The notes under the pieces were generated by a model. The model made no database searches, was not told the origin of the DNA, and was given only the letters and a program-made list of their open reading frames with translations. From Croceibacterium segetis (GTDB lineage Bacteria > Pseudomonadota > Alphaproteobacteria > Sphingomonadales > Sphingomonadaceae), in NCBI RefSeq assembly GCF_011320115.1, contig NZ_JAANOZ010000001.1, positions 248,001 through 312,000 on the forward strand: a stretch of DNA of 64,000 nucleotides, in the 5' to 3' direction. The number at the start of each line of letters is the position of its first letter. Positions within the stretch are counted from its first letter, which is position 1. Both the position numbers and the translations under genes were made by a program. Of the stretch, positions 6,621 to 15,146 are shown piece after piece.

Positions 6621-8906
6621 CTATTCGGGGACGTTCGCGCGCAGCTCGGCCAGCCACACTTCGGCGGAGGCGTCGCTTGGGGCACGCCAGTCCCCGCGCG
6701 GGCTTAGCGCGCCGCCGCTCGAGACTTTCGGGCCGTTGGGAATGGCGCTGCGCTTGAACTGACTGAGCTCGAAGAAGCGGAACAGGAAACTCTCCAGCCA
6801 CTTGCGGATGGTGGCAAGATCGTATGCGTTCATGTTGGCCTCGGGGAACCCGGCCGGCCACGCGCCGTGCGCCTTGTCGCGCCAGGCGTGCCAGGCCAGG
6901 AAGGCGACCTTCGAGGGCAGTTGCCCGAAGCGCATCGTGTGATGGAGGTAGAAGTCGTTGAGCTCGTAAGGGCCGATCTTCTGCTGCGTGCTCTGGATCT
7001 CGCCATCCTCCCCGACAGGCACCAGCTCGGGGCTTATCTCCTGGTCGAGGATCGCTTCGAGCACTTCGTCGGTTGCCGGCTCGAACTGGTTGGTACGCGT
7101 GACCCAGCGGATCAGGTACTGAATGAGCGTCTTTGGCACGCCGGCGTTGACCGCATAATGGCTCATCTGGTCGCCGACGCCGTATGTGCACCAGCCGAGC
7201 GCCAGCTCGCTGAGATCGCCGGTGCCGATCACAAAGCCGTTGTGCTGCCCGGCAAGACGGAACAGGTAATCAGTCCGTAGGCCTGCCTGGACGTTCTCGA
7301 ACGTGACATCGTAAACCGGCTCGCCGCCCGCGAAGGGATGGCCGATATCCTCGAGCATCCGCGTCGCGGCGGGGCGGATGTCGATCTCCTCTGCCGTGAT
7401 CCCCATCGCCTGCATCAGCTTCCACGCGTTCGACTTGGTGCCTTCGGAGGTGCCGAAGCCGGGCATGGTGTAGCCGCGGATCAGCGTGCGCGGCAGGCCG
7501 AGTCGGTCGAGCGCCTTGGCGGCAACGATCAACGCGTGGGTCGAATCGAGGCCGCCCGATATGCCGATTACCAAGCTGTCGCCGCGGGTCTGTTCGAAGC
7601 GGCGCATCAGCCCGTCGACCTGGATGTTGAACGCCTCATAGCAGTCGGCGTCGAGCTTGTCCGGGCGGTTGGGGACGAATGGGAAACGGCGGATCGGCCG
7701 CTGCAAACCGATATCGCCGGCGGCGGGACGGTGGTTGAAGTTGACAACCCTGACGGGGTGGGCCGCCTGCGTGGCGGCGTCGTTGAAGGTCGGCAGGCGG
7801 AGGCGGTCGCCCAGGATGCGCGCGGTGTCGACGTCGGCGATGCACAGTTCCGGCCGCAGGCTGAAGCGCTCGCTCTCAGCCAGCAGGTCGCCCAGCTCGT
7901 AGACGATACCTTGGCCGTCCCAGGCGAGGTCGGTGGTGCTCTCTCCGTGGCCGGCCGCCGAATAGATGTACGCGGAGGCGGTGCGCGCCGACTGAGACCG
8001 ACACAGCATGTGGCGCTCGTCTGCCTTGCCGATGACGATGTTCGAGGCGGAGAGGTTGGCGAGGATAGTCGCCCCGGCGAGCGCGCCGGCGGTCGAAGGC
8101 GGGGTGGCGGCCCAGAAGTCCTCGCAGATTTCGATGAACAGCCTGAAGCCCGGCAACTGGTTCGAGGCGAACATCAGGTCGGTCCCGAAAGGCACTTCGA
8201 TTCCGGCGATGCGGATCGCCTGGCCCACGATGTCCAGGCCGGAGGCAAACCAGCGCTTCTCGTAGAACTCGCGGTAGTTGGGCAAGTAGCTCTTGGGAAC
8301 CGCGCCAAGGAGCTTGCCATCGGCGATGGCGAGGGCGCAGTTGTACAAGCGGCCCTCGTGCCGCAGCGGCGCACCGACCAGTAGTACGGGGGTCAAGCCG
8401 GCGCTGGCCGCGACGATCGCCGTGACGGCCTTCTCGACAGCATCGAGCAGCGCTGACTGCATGAGCAGGTCGTCGAGCGCATAGGATGAGACGCAGAGCT
8501 CGGGATAGACCAACAGGTCGACATGTGCGGCGTGAGCGCGCTGGGCTTCGTCGATGATGCCGTCGCGATTGTAGGCAACATCGGCGGTGCGCACGCGCGG
8601 GGTGCTGGTGGCGACGCGGAGGAAGCCGTGACGATGCATGTCGTAGAAGGGATGAGCCTTTGGATCGGCGGGGCGTGAGTTTGCCTCGGACGGCGGCTCG
8701 AGCCAGTCGGTCGGCTGGCAGATTCCCAGTTCGGTCAGGCGCCTCTGGATACTGGGCCGCGGTATCTTACCGCGAGTCTCCCAGCCGTAAACGGTCCGGC
8801 TGGGCCAGGTTTCGGGCTCGCCGAATTTTTGGCCAAATTCAGCGGCTGTTAGCGGCGGGCGCTGGTTTTCACGCCAGGCGCGTATCTTCTCTCCGGCTCT
8901 ATGCAT
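6621..8906 (-). CDS. nadE: glutamine-dependent NAD+ synthetase fused to an N-terminal XRE-type helix-turn-helix
   Basis: 761 residues, ATG at 8906. Residues ~4-62 read as a Cro/C1 HTH: GEKIRAWRENQ, LTAAEFGQKFG, then SRTVYGWETRGKIPRPS as recognition helix and following turn, ending LTELGI. A Pro-rich linker leads to MHRHGFLRVA at residue 90, where ordinary long NadE proteins begin. The nitrilase-type glutaminase domain follows (YPELCVSSYAL, PKSYLPNYREFYEKRW, nucleophile in EICEDFWAATPP), then the ATP-pyrophosphatase synthetase with SGGLDSTHAL and a normal C-terminus. The reaction is NaAD + ATP + Gln to NAD+. The frame between HTH and enzyme is intact. The internal ATG at 8639 lacks a Shine-Dalgarno, so the fusion is the likelier product. 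A perfect palindrome lies just upstream. Confidence 0.95.
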   Translation of the reverse strand: MHRAGEKIRAWRENQRPPLTAAEFGQKFGEPETWPSRTVYGWETRGKIPRPSIQRRLTELGICQPTDWLEPPSEANSRPADPKAHPFYDMHRHGFLRVATSTPRVRTADVAYNRDGIIDEAQRAHAAHVDLLVYPELCVSSYALDDLLMQSALLDAVEKAVTAIVAASAGLTPVLLVGAPLRHEGRLYNCALAIADGKLLGAVPKSYLPNYREFYEKRWFASGLDIVGQAIRIAGIEVPFGTDLMFASNQLPGFRLFIEICEDFWAATPPSTAGALAGATILANLSASNIVIGKADERHMLCRSQSARTASAYIYSAAGHGESTTDLAWDGQGIVYELGDLLAESERFSLRPELCIADVDTARILGDRLRLPTFNDAATQAAHPVRVVNFNHRPAAGDIGLQRPIRRFPFVPNRPDKLDADCYEAFNIQVDGLMRRFEQTRGDSLVIGISGGLDSTHALIVAAKALDRLGLPRTLIRGYTMPGFGTSEGTKSNAWKLMQAMGITAEEIDIRPAATRMLEDIGHPFAGGEPVYDVTFENVQAGLRTDYLFRLAGQHNGFVIGTGDLSELALGWCTYGVGDQMSHYAVNAGVPKTLIQYLIRWVTRTNQFEPATDEVLEAILDQEISPELVPVGEDGEIQSTQQKIGPYELNDFYLHHTMRFGQLPSKVAFLAWHAWRDKAHGAWPAGFPEANMNAYDLATIRKWLESFLFRFFELSQFKRSAIPNGPKVSSGGALSPRGDWRAPSDASAEVWLAELRANVPE

Positions 8907-8915
8907 GACCTATTA

Positions 8916-8932
8916 GTATCCTAAAAGGATAC
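8916..8932 (-). promoter_or_regulatory. perfect palindrome upstream of nadE, candidate operator
   Basis: GTATCC-TAAAA-GGATAC, six-base arms with a five-base centre, 10-26 bases upstream of the nadE ATG. Read on the minus strand it covers a possible -10 element (GATACT at 8920-8915) with a weak CTTGCG -35 16 bases further up, so a bound repressor would block initiation. The mRNA would be nearly leaderless. The HTH domain of the nadE product is the obvious candidate ligand; this is inference. Confidence 0.6.
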
Positions 8933-9044
8933 AGACCGCAAGGCGAGGCGTTCCGGCGAAGAGGGCGCATTTCGCGTTTAAGTTTGAGCAAGGGCCGGGC
9001 TGTTTGCTAAGCTTGTCCCCAGGTATTTGCACGGGGGCAAGGCC

Positions 9045-10304
9045 ATGGGCGTTCTCGAGTTTCTCGCCAACCCGTTCGTAGTGGGTGTCGGCACGGCGGC
9101 CGCCACCGGGCTGGTCAGCTGGCGGGCGCTCAAATACCGCGAAGGGCGCCTCGAGAAGGATCTCGATGCCGCGCGGTCACAAGTCCAGCAGCAACGCAAT
9201 CAGATCGAGCAGCTTGAAAAGACCGTGGCCACGACCGCCGACGGCGATTCCAAGCCGGTGGCCTGGCGCAGCGCGATCGTCTCGATCCTCAACGAGCTGA
9301 CCGAACGATCGGGCGCGGACCGCGCCACGCTCTACGTGCCGGTCGAAAACCGGCGCGGCGCGTTTCTCGGCCTTATCGTGCTGGCCACCGCGCACGAAAC
9401 CGCGAGCGCCTCGTTCGTTGGCACGGTGTTCGCCGGTCGCGATGCGCGCGCGGTGATCAGTTATCTCGATGCGGTGACCGTGCATTCCAGTGCAACCGCG
9501 TTCTCGATCGATGATTTCATGCCGAGTTCGACCTACGCCGAATGCTTGCAGTCGAGCGCGGCCAAGGGCGACGGGCGCAAGGTCGGCGTCGTTCAGCTCC
9601 TATCCGACAAGGAACCGATCGACGCGGTCGCCGCGGCCTGGATCGTCGATACGCACCGCGCGAGGCTGGTCGAGCTGGCCGAACGCTTCACGGCGACCAA
9701 CGGGCAGGCGCTCGAACTGGTCGACTTGCGCGTGCCGCGCGATTCAGAGCGCGGGACTGTCCTTTCGCTCGATATCTCCAATTCGTCCGGGCTGTTCATC
9801 GACGAAGCCCGCAGCTTCGTGACCCGCAAGTTCATGGGCGAGCTGATGCGAAGCTCGGTCGATGAGATCAATCGCCATCGCGGCATCTTCGAGGCGTTCA
9901 CCGGGGACGGGCTGATGGCTTCGTTCGCGGCCGAGGACCGCAACTCAGCGCAGGCGGCGCTCGAATGTTGCCTGGCGATCGAGCAGCACTTCCAGCGCCT
10001 CGCCGCCGCCTATCGCGCGGACTTGAATCATCTGAAGGCGCGCCTTTCGCTGCGCTTCGGCCTGTCGACCGGAGCGATCCATCCGATCGCGCTGTCGTTC
10101 GGGCAATTGCGCACGGCGAGCATTATCGGCCGCACCCCTTCGCTCGCCAAGCGGATGTGCGATCTCGGCTCGCGCGAGCACAGCTCAATCTGCGCGGACA
10201 CAGCGACCTGTCAGGAGCTGGGCGAGGGTTCCCGCCAGGCGTTCACGCTGCTGCAACCGCCGTCTGAGGCCCTGCGCGTCGCTTGCTACGAACGGAAGCT
10301 TTGA
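9045..10304 (+). CDS. membrane-anchored class III adenylate/guanylate cyclase-like protein, divergent active site
   Basis: 419 residues from the ATG at 9045, preceded by GGGGGC. A TTG six codons upstream is less likely. Residues ~2-24 form one hydrophobic segment, ~30-65 a charged coiled coil (EKDLDAARSQVQQQ...), ~75-220 a GAF-like region, and ~235-405 the cyclase homology domain. Both metal-binding Asp are present (D243 in SLDISNSSG, D288 in FTGDGLMASF). The usual GDxVNxAxRL segment reads GRTPSLAKRM, so the substrate-specifying Asp and the transition-state Asn are lost (R363, S366) while Arg370 is kept. The Lys before the second metal motif is also absent. It may use another nucleotide or only sense one. 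It is divergent from nadE. Confidence 0.8.
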   Translation: MGVLEFLANPFVVGVGTAAATGLVSWRALKYREGRLEKDLDAARSQVQQQRNQIEQLEKTVATTADGDSKPVAWRSAIVSILNELTERSGADRATLYVPVENRRGAFLGLIVLATAHETASASFVGTVFAGRDARAVISYLDAVTVHSSATAFSIDDFMPSSTYAECLQSSAAKGDGRKVGVVQLLSDKEPIDAVAAAWIVDTHRARLVELAERFTATNGQALELVDLRVPRDSERGTVLSLDISNSSGLFIDEARSFVTRKFMGELMRSSVDEINRHRGIFEAFTGDGLMASFAAEDRNSAQAALECCLAIEQHFQRLAAAYRADLNHLKARLSLRFGLSTGAIHPIALSFGQLRTASIIGRTPSLAKRMCDLGSREHSSICADTATCQELGEGSRQAFTLLQPPSEALRVACYERKL

Positions 10305-10316
10305 GCCCCGGGCCGA

Positions 10317-10841
10317 TCACCGCGCGAGGGCTTCTTCGATCATCTCGAGCGCCGTTTCGAGCGCGGCGATGCGCACCCCGTCGCGGCCGATCTCGCCGAA
10401 ATGCTCTTCGCGGTGGGCGACTTCACCGCCTCGTCGCGCGCAGGCGAAGTGCACCAGGCCCTCCTCGTCGTCGGGTCCGCCCGGGCCGGCAAAGCCGGTG
10501 ATCGACACGGCAATGTCCGACTTCGAACGGCGGAGCGCGCCCTGGGCCATTTCACGCGCGACCGACTCACTGACGGCGCCGCAACTGTCCACCTTCTGAC
10601 GCGCGATGCCGAGCAGGTCGCACTTGGCGTCCTTCGAATAGACGACGAAACCTCGGTCAAACACATGGCCGCGTCCCCCGACATCCGTCAGCAGCGCGGC
10701 GAGCAAGCCGCCGGTGCAGCTTTCGGCGGTCGCCAGCCTGAGTTCCCTGTCGTGCGCGGCGTCAAGCACCGCTTGCGCCTTGTGTTGCACCCTGGCGGGC
10801 AGAACGGGATCGAGCGTTTCGGCCGCCACGGCATTCTCCAC
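10317..10841 (-). CDS. pncC: CinA C-terminal-type nicotinamide-nucleotide amidohydrolase
   Basis: 174 residues, GTG start. It is the stand-alone CinA C-terminal domain: LATAESCTGGLLAALLTDVGG, VVYSKDAKCDLLG, SESVAREMAQGAL and SITGFAGPGGPDDEEGLVHFA are the family landmarks, including the Ser/Thr of AESCTGG. The family hydrolyses NMN to nicotinate mononucleotide and ammonia, feeding NaMN to NadD and NadE. Finding it 1.4 kb from nadE is consistent with an NAD-recycling neighbourhood, although the cyclase-like gene on the other strand lies between. It ends 12 bases from the cyclase stop. Confidence 0.93.
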   Translation of the reverse strand: MENAVAAETLDPVLPARVQHKAQAVLDAAHDRELRLATAESCTGGLLAALLTDVGGRGHVFDRGFVVYSKDAKCDLLGIARQKVDSCGAVSESVAREMAQGALRRSKSDIAVSITGFAGPGGPDDEEGLVHFACARRGGEVAHREEHFGEIGRDGVRIAALETALEMIEEALAR

Positions 10842-10894
10842 CGTCGCCGGTTTTGCCCGGCAGAGCCAGAATTCGGTTGGCCGCCAGCGGGTTC

Positions 10895-12100
10895 CTAAGC
10901 TGCGGCTCTTTCTCCGCCGATCGGGAGGTTTGCGCGCACCGTCGCCTTCGACAAGTCAAGCCCGTAGAGCTTGGCCGCGTTGCCGCCGACAAGCTTGCGC
11001 ACGTCGGCCGGATCCATGTGCCCCATCGTCTCGCCGATCGTGCGCACCGAGTTCGGCCAGATCGAATCCGGGTGGGGGTAGTCGCTCGCCCAGAGCATGT
11101 TGTCGGGGCCCCAGAACTCGAGCAGCCGCATCGCCGTCGGGCTTTGCTGGAAAGTGCCGTAGACCTGGCGCTGGAACACTTCGCTGGGCTTGGTCTTGTG
11201 CGGTATCCCGCCCTTGTCGGCCCAGTAGTCGGCGCACTCCCACAACCGCCAGTAGCGATAGTCGAGCTCCTCGACGACCCACGGCACCCAGCCGACGCCG
11301 CTTTCGGCGATGACGATCTTGAGCTTGGGATGCCGCTCGAGGATGCCCCAGGCGAACAGGTCGACGAACGGATCGAGGAACTGCTCGATGAACATCTTGG
11401 CGTGGAGGAAGGTCGCGCCCGGGCTCCCTTTGTACTTGTCGAACGCGTCGCCGGCCTTGGGGAAAACGGTGACGTGGAAGCTGAGGACGATGCCGGATTG
11501 CTCGAGCAGGTCGAACAGCGGCTCCCAACGCGGATCCTCGAGCCGCGGCTCGGCGACAGCGATCTGCAGGTTGGCCTGGCGCACACCCCCTTTTTCGGCG
11601 AGGCGCTTGAGCTCGGCATAGGCCGCTTCGGGATAGGGCGGCAGCATCGCTACCCCGATCAGGCGGTCGGGCGCGGCCGAGCAGAAGTCGTCGTAGAGCC
11701 AATCGTTGTAGGCGGCGTAGCAGGCCTGCATGAACTCGGGGTCGGCGGTCTTGATGCTGGTTACTGGTCCGAACACCAGGTGTGCCCAGACGTGGTCACG
11801 GTCCATGTCGGCGAGGCGCAATTGGGGGTGACCGGCGCGCAGCTCGGTCACGTCCTCGATCCCGCCGCGGTCATAGGCAGTGTGGATCGGCTTGGGGCCG
11901 TTGCCGAAGAAGCTGCTCTTGGTGCCGGACCAGAAGCCCCACCGTTCGCCGTCGGCGACCCACATCCCGCCCGTGTCGGAAATCTCGACACGCGGGGTCC
12001 GCTCGCCCCACTTCCCGGCCATGCGCTTTTGCCAAACATTCGCCGGCAGCATGTTAAGGTCGAGATGGTCGTCGCAAGAGACGAGGGCGGTTTCGATCAT
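10895..12100 (-). CDS. amidohydrolase family protein (ACMSD-related, amidohydrolase_2)
   Basis: 401 residues, ATG preceded by GGAGAG. It shows the metal-dependent TIM-barrel pattern of amidohydrolase_2/ACMSD-like enzymes: an N-terminal DDHLDL metal motif, MLPPYPEAAYAELKRLAEKGGVR in the middle, LSFHVTVF with a metal-binding His, and WASDYPHPDSIWPNS with the final Asp. The family contains decarboxylases and hydrolases acting on aromatic-breakdown intermediates. The substrate cannot be told from sequence. Its promoter region holds an 8+8 base inverted repeat (12121-12140), and the terminator of the next upstream gene borders it. pncC follows 53 bases downstream. Confidence 0.88.
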   Translation of the reverse strand: MIETALVSCDDHLDLNMLPANVWQKRMAGKWGERTPRVEISDTGGMWVADGERWGFWSGTKSSFFGNGPKPIHTAYDRGGIEDVTELRAGHPQLRLADMDRDHVWAHLVFGPVTSIKTADPEFMQACYAAYNDWLYDDFCSAAPDRLIGVAMLPPYPEAAYAELKRLAEKGGVRQANLQIAVAEPRLEDPRWEPLFDLLEQSGIVLSFHVTVFPKAGDAFDKYKGSPGATFLHAKMFIEQFLDPFVDLFAWGILERHPKLKIVIAESGVGWVPWVVEELDYRYWRLWECADYWADKGGIPHKTKPSEVFQRQVYGTFQQSPTAMRLLEFWGPDNMLWASDYPHPDSIWPNSVRTIGETMGHMDPADVRKLVGGNAAKLYGLDLSKATVRANLPIGGERAAA

Positions 12101-12120
12101 GGCACTCTCCGAACGGTCAT

Positions 12121-12140
12121 TTGCGTATCATCATACGCAA
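12121..12140 (-). promoter_or_regulatory. inverted repeat upstream of the amidohydrolase, candidate operator
   Basis: TTGCGTAT-CATC-ATACGCAA, a perfect palindrome with eight-base arms, 21-40 bases upstream of the amidohydrolase ATG. On the minus strand it contains TATGAT, a good -10 hexamer. It would suit a dimeric repressor of the TetR/GntR/MarR kind; no such regulator gene is adjacent. Confidence 0.5.
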
Positions 12141-12174
12141 AAGGGCCGCGCGACGATACCCGCCGCACGGCCCT
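12138..12174 (-). terminator. intrinsic terminator of the glycine-zipper gene
   Basis: On the minus strand AGGGCCGTGCG pairs with CGCGCGGCCCT (eleven pairs including one G-U) around a GC-rich loop and is followed by TTTTG. It lies about 25 bases past the stop of the gene at 12198-12527 and directly abuts the inverted repeat of the next promoter. Confidence 0.75.
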
Positions 12175-12197
12175 CTCGGGGACTTTGGTCCAATCTA

Positions 12198-12527
12198 TCA
12201 GCGGCAGCGCACATGGTTGCGGGCGACCGAGCGGCCGAGCAGGGCACCGGCCGCGGCGCCGATCACCGTCCCGGTCGTGCGCGATCCGTGGGTGTCGACC
12301 GCGCGTCCGACCAGAGCACCGCCGGCGGCGCCGATGATCAATCCGACCGTACCGTTCGAGCGGCGGCAATGATAGCGGCCGTCGCTTCCGCGCCAGTAGC
12401 GAACGCCGTTGCTCGCGGTGTAATAGCGGGTCGCGTGATGGCGGGCCTCGGCCGGGGCGGTGGGCAGGGCCAGGGAGGCCGGAAGCGCCATCGACGCGGC
12501 GGTGAGCGCAAGCAGGGTCTTCTTCAT
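12198..12527 (-). CDS. glycine-zipper 2TM-domain exported protein
   Basis: 109 residues from the ATG at 12527. The signal peptide begins MKKTLLALTAASMALPAS and ends near AEARHH. After a basic, Tyr/Arg-rich linker (YYTASNGVRYWRGSDGRYHCRRS) come two glycine-zipper repeats, GLIIGAAGGALVGRAVD and GTVIGAAAGALLGRSVA. These are typical of the 17-kDa-antigen/OsmB-like outer-membrane or periplasmic proteins. Such proteins associate with membranes; no precise role is known. It has its own terminator and is probably a single-gene transcript. Confidence 0.88.
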   Translation of the reverse strand: MKKTLLALTAASMALPASLALPTAPAEARHHATRYYTASNGVRYWRGSDGRYHCRRSNGTVGLIIGAAGGALVGRAVDTHGSRTTGTVIGAAAGALLGRSVARNHVRCR

Positions 12528-12761
12528 GGGATGAACCTTTCCGTTCTCAAATTCTCGCCCCCACAACGGTTAGCATCGTTCGCGGGTCCACAACGCCAGA
12601 TGAACGGCGGCGGCGGTCCGTAAAGAGGCGATGAGACGGTGCCCCGGTGCGATGGGATGTTCGTATCGGCGTCAACGGTCGAATAGGCAAATTCGCTGAA
12701 TCGGAAGTTTGCACGGCGACAACTGATGCCATAGCGCTCAAATTTTTCTGGAGGGCAGTTC

Positions 12762-13610
12762 GTGATCCTCGATCTCGTAGACGTGTTCGGTTCGGCCCCA
12801 CTGAGGGGCAATCCGCTCGCCGTTGTTCGCGGCGCGGAAGGGCTGGGGACCGCGCAGATGCTGGCGCTGACTCAATGGCTGGGGTTTTCGGAAACCACGT
12901 ACCTGCTGCCGCCGAGCGACGCGGCCGCCGACTACAAGGTGCGCATCTTCTACCCGGCGGGCGAGTTGCCTTTCGCTGGGCATCCCACGCTGGGCAGTTG
13001 CCATGCCTGGCTGGAGGCCGGTGGCCAACCGAAGCGCGCGGGCATCGTGGTTCAGGAATGCGGCGTCGGCCTGGTGGAGGTGAAGCGCGAGGTCGCGACG
13101 CTCGCATTCGCCGCGCCCGGCTTCACCCGCACTGGTCCGCTGAGCGATGCCGAGCGGGCGGAAGCCGCGCGCATCGCCGGCGTCGAGGAGGCATCGATCG
13201 TCGAGGCGGTGCACGTCGCCAACGGACCGCAATGGCAACTGCTGCGGCTGCGTTCGGCGGAGGATGTGCTCGCGGCGCAACCCGTGGCCAAGGCGCCGGC
13301 GGGGACCGACATCGGCCTTGCCGGCCCGGTGCTCGACGGCCGAGGCGCGGACTGGGAAATGCGCGCGTTCTTCGCCGATCAGCACGGCAAGATCGTCGAG
13401 GACCCGGTGACCGGCAGCTTCAACGCAGGCGTGGCACTGCACTTGTTCGAAACGGGGCTGGCCAAGGACCGCTATGTCGCCGCGCAAGGTCGCAAGACCG
13501 GCGCCGACGGCCGCATCGAATGCGTCCGGGATGCCGATGGGCGGGTTTGGATCGGCGGACGGTGCGACACGATCGCCCGCGGCGCGGCTTTGCCGCTGTT
13601 CGAGTCCTAA
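12762..13610 (+). CDS. PhzF family isomerase/epimerase-like protein
   Basis: 282 residues, GTG start with GGAGGGC correctly placed. Family features are [17 protein letters not shown] at the start (N-terminal beta strand and GNP motif), [10 protein letters not shown] with the conserved catalytic-type Glu, [19 protein letters not shown], and [15 protein letters not shown] near the C-terminus. PhzF itself isomerises dihydro-3-hydroxyanthranilate; most chromosomal relatives are of unknown substrate. No phenazine genes are nearby, so the phenazine label should not be transferred. Its stop overlaps that of the convergent rlmN by three bases. Confidence 0.92.
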   Translation: MILDLVDVFGSAPLRGNPLAVVRGAEGLGTAQMLALTQWLGFSETTYLLPPSDAAADYKVRIFYPAGELPFAGHPTLGSCHAWLEAGGQPKRAGIVVQECGVGLVEVKREVATLAFAAPGFTRTGPLSDAERAEAARIAGVEEASIVEAVHVANGPQWQLLRLRSAEDVLAAQPVAKAPAGTDIGLAGPVLDGRGADWEMRAFFADQHGKIVEDPVTGSFNAGVALHLFETGLAKDRYVAAQGRKTGADGRIECVRDADGRVWIGGRCDTIARGAALPLFES

Positions 13611-14863
13611 CCGAGCGCCGCCTGCTTTTCCGCCGCGAGACGGTCGAGCTCGGCGCGGCTTTTCTTCTCGGCCGCGGTCTTGAGCTGGCCGCAGGCGGCG
13701 TCGATGTCGCGCCCGCGCGGGGTGCGCACCGGAGCGGAAATACCCGCCTCGAAGACAATCTCCGAGAAGCGCCGGATCCGCTCGGGCGTCGAGCATTCGT
13801 AAGGCGCGCCGGGCCACGGATTGAACGGGATCAGGTTTACCTTCGCCGGCAGCTTGTACTGCTTGATCAAGCGCACGAGTTCGCGCGCGTCGGCGTCGCT
13901 GTCGTTCTTGTCCTTGAGCATCACGTACTCGAAGGTGATCCGGCGCGCATTGGAAGCGCCTGGATAGGCGGCGCAGGCCGCGAGTAGCTCCTCGATGCCG
14001 TACTTCTTGTTGAGCGGGACGATCTCGTCGCGGACGTCCTTGTTGGTCGCGTGCAGGCTGACGGCGAGGTTCGTCCCGATCTCCTCGCCGCAGCGGGCCA
14101 TCATTGGCACTACGCCACTGGTCGAAAGGGTGATTCGGCGCTTCGACAGCGCCAGTCCGTCGCCATCCATTACAAGCCTGAGCGCGTCGCGCACGTTGTC
14201 GAAATTGTACAGCGGCTCGCCCATGCCCATCATCACGATGTTGGTGAGCAAGCGGCCGTCGGCGCTGTATTCGGTGACGTCTTCTTCGTCGGGTACGTCC
14301 ATTCGGCCCTTGGGCCATTCGCCGAGAGCATCCCGCGCAAGCATGACCTGGCCGACGATCTCGCCGGGCGTGAGATTGCGCACCAGGCGCATGGTTCCGG
14401 TATGGCAGAAGCGGCAGTTGAGCGTGCAGCCGACCTGGCTAGAAACGCACAGTGTGCCGCGGTCGGCATCCGGAATGAACACCATTTCGAAGTCGTGTCC
14501 GTCGGCGGTTCGCAGCAGCCACTTGCGGGTGCCGTCGTCCGATTGTTGCGCCTCAATCACTTCGGGACGGCCGATGACGAACCGCTGGGCGAGCCACGGC
14601 CGCATCGTCTTGGCGATGTCGGTCATGGCGTCGAATTCGGTCACCCCGCGGTGGTAGAGCCAGTGGAACACCTGCTTGGCGCGCAGCTTGGCCTGCTTCG
14701 CATCGAGTCCGGCTTCCTCGAACAATTCGGCGATGCGCCTTTTCGGCAAGCCGATCAGGTCGACCCGGCCGTCTTCCCGCGGCGTGATGTCGCGCGCGAC
14801 GGTCACCGGATCGATGTGGCCGGCGATCGGCATGAGGGCGGTGTCGGCCATGGCGTGGCGCAT
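13607..14863 (-). CDS. rlmN: 23S rRNA (adenine2503-C2)-methyltransferase, dual-specificity RlmN
   Basis: 418 residues. The radical-SAM Cx3Cx2C motif appears as CTLNCRFC, followed by [33 protein letters not shown] and the SLHATN segment, all typical of RlmN. The conserved late Cys is in DIDAACGQL. It methylates A2503 of 23S rRNA, and in some bacteria A37 of tRNA. The ATG at 14863 is used here; a second ATG four codons later (14851) is equally possible, as neither has a strong ribosome site. Confidence 0.96.
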   Translation of the reverse strand: MRHAMADTALMPIAGHIDPVTVARDITPREDGRVDLIGLPKRRIAELFEEAGLDAKQAKLRAKQVFHWLYHRGVTEFDAMTDIAKTMRPWLAQRFVIGRPEVIEAQQSDDGTRKWLLRTADGHDFEMVFIPDADRGTLCVSSQVGCTLNCRFCHTGTMRLVRNLTPGEIVGQVMLARDALGEWPKGRMDVPDEEDVTEYSADGRLLTNIVMMGMGEPLYNFDNVRDALRLVMDGDGLALSKRRITLSTSGVVPMMARCGEEIGTNLAVSLHATNKDVRDEIVPLNKKYGIEELLAACAAYPGASNARRITFEYVMLKDKNDSDADARELVRLIKQYKLPAKVNLIPFNPWPGAPYECSTPERIRRFSEIVFEAGISAPVRTPRGRDIDAACGQLKTAAEKKSRAELDRLAAEKQAALG

Positions 14864-15146
14864 ATAGGGTCAGCAGCGCCGGTAAGCAAAATATGTCGGT
14901 GAAGCGAAGCTTGGGTAGCGCCAAAGCGTGTCGTGCTCTCGCGCGGGCATCCGCGAACCCCGCGCCCGCGGCTCCAGTTCCCGCAATCCAGCGCTCGGCG
15001 AGAGCACTCCGTCGCCGGAAATGTGACCGAAATACAACAGCTTTTTCGTTGTCTGAGGTTCATGAAACCGGCCCGGCGGCCGTCCATTTTCCCGGTCCCG
15101 CACCGCAGGAACGCGGTACGGCCTGTGAATGAAAATGGAGTTCGTT

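Noticed and set aside
6621-8639. nadE as a normal 672-residue protein starting at the internal ATG 8639
   Set aside because: No ribosome site precedes that ATG, and the 89 codons before it encode a coherent HTH with no stop. An additional internal product cannot be excluded.
12762-13610. PhzF as evidence for a phenazine pathway
   Set aside because: No other phz genes are in the window; the family is widespread with unknown substrates.
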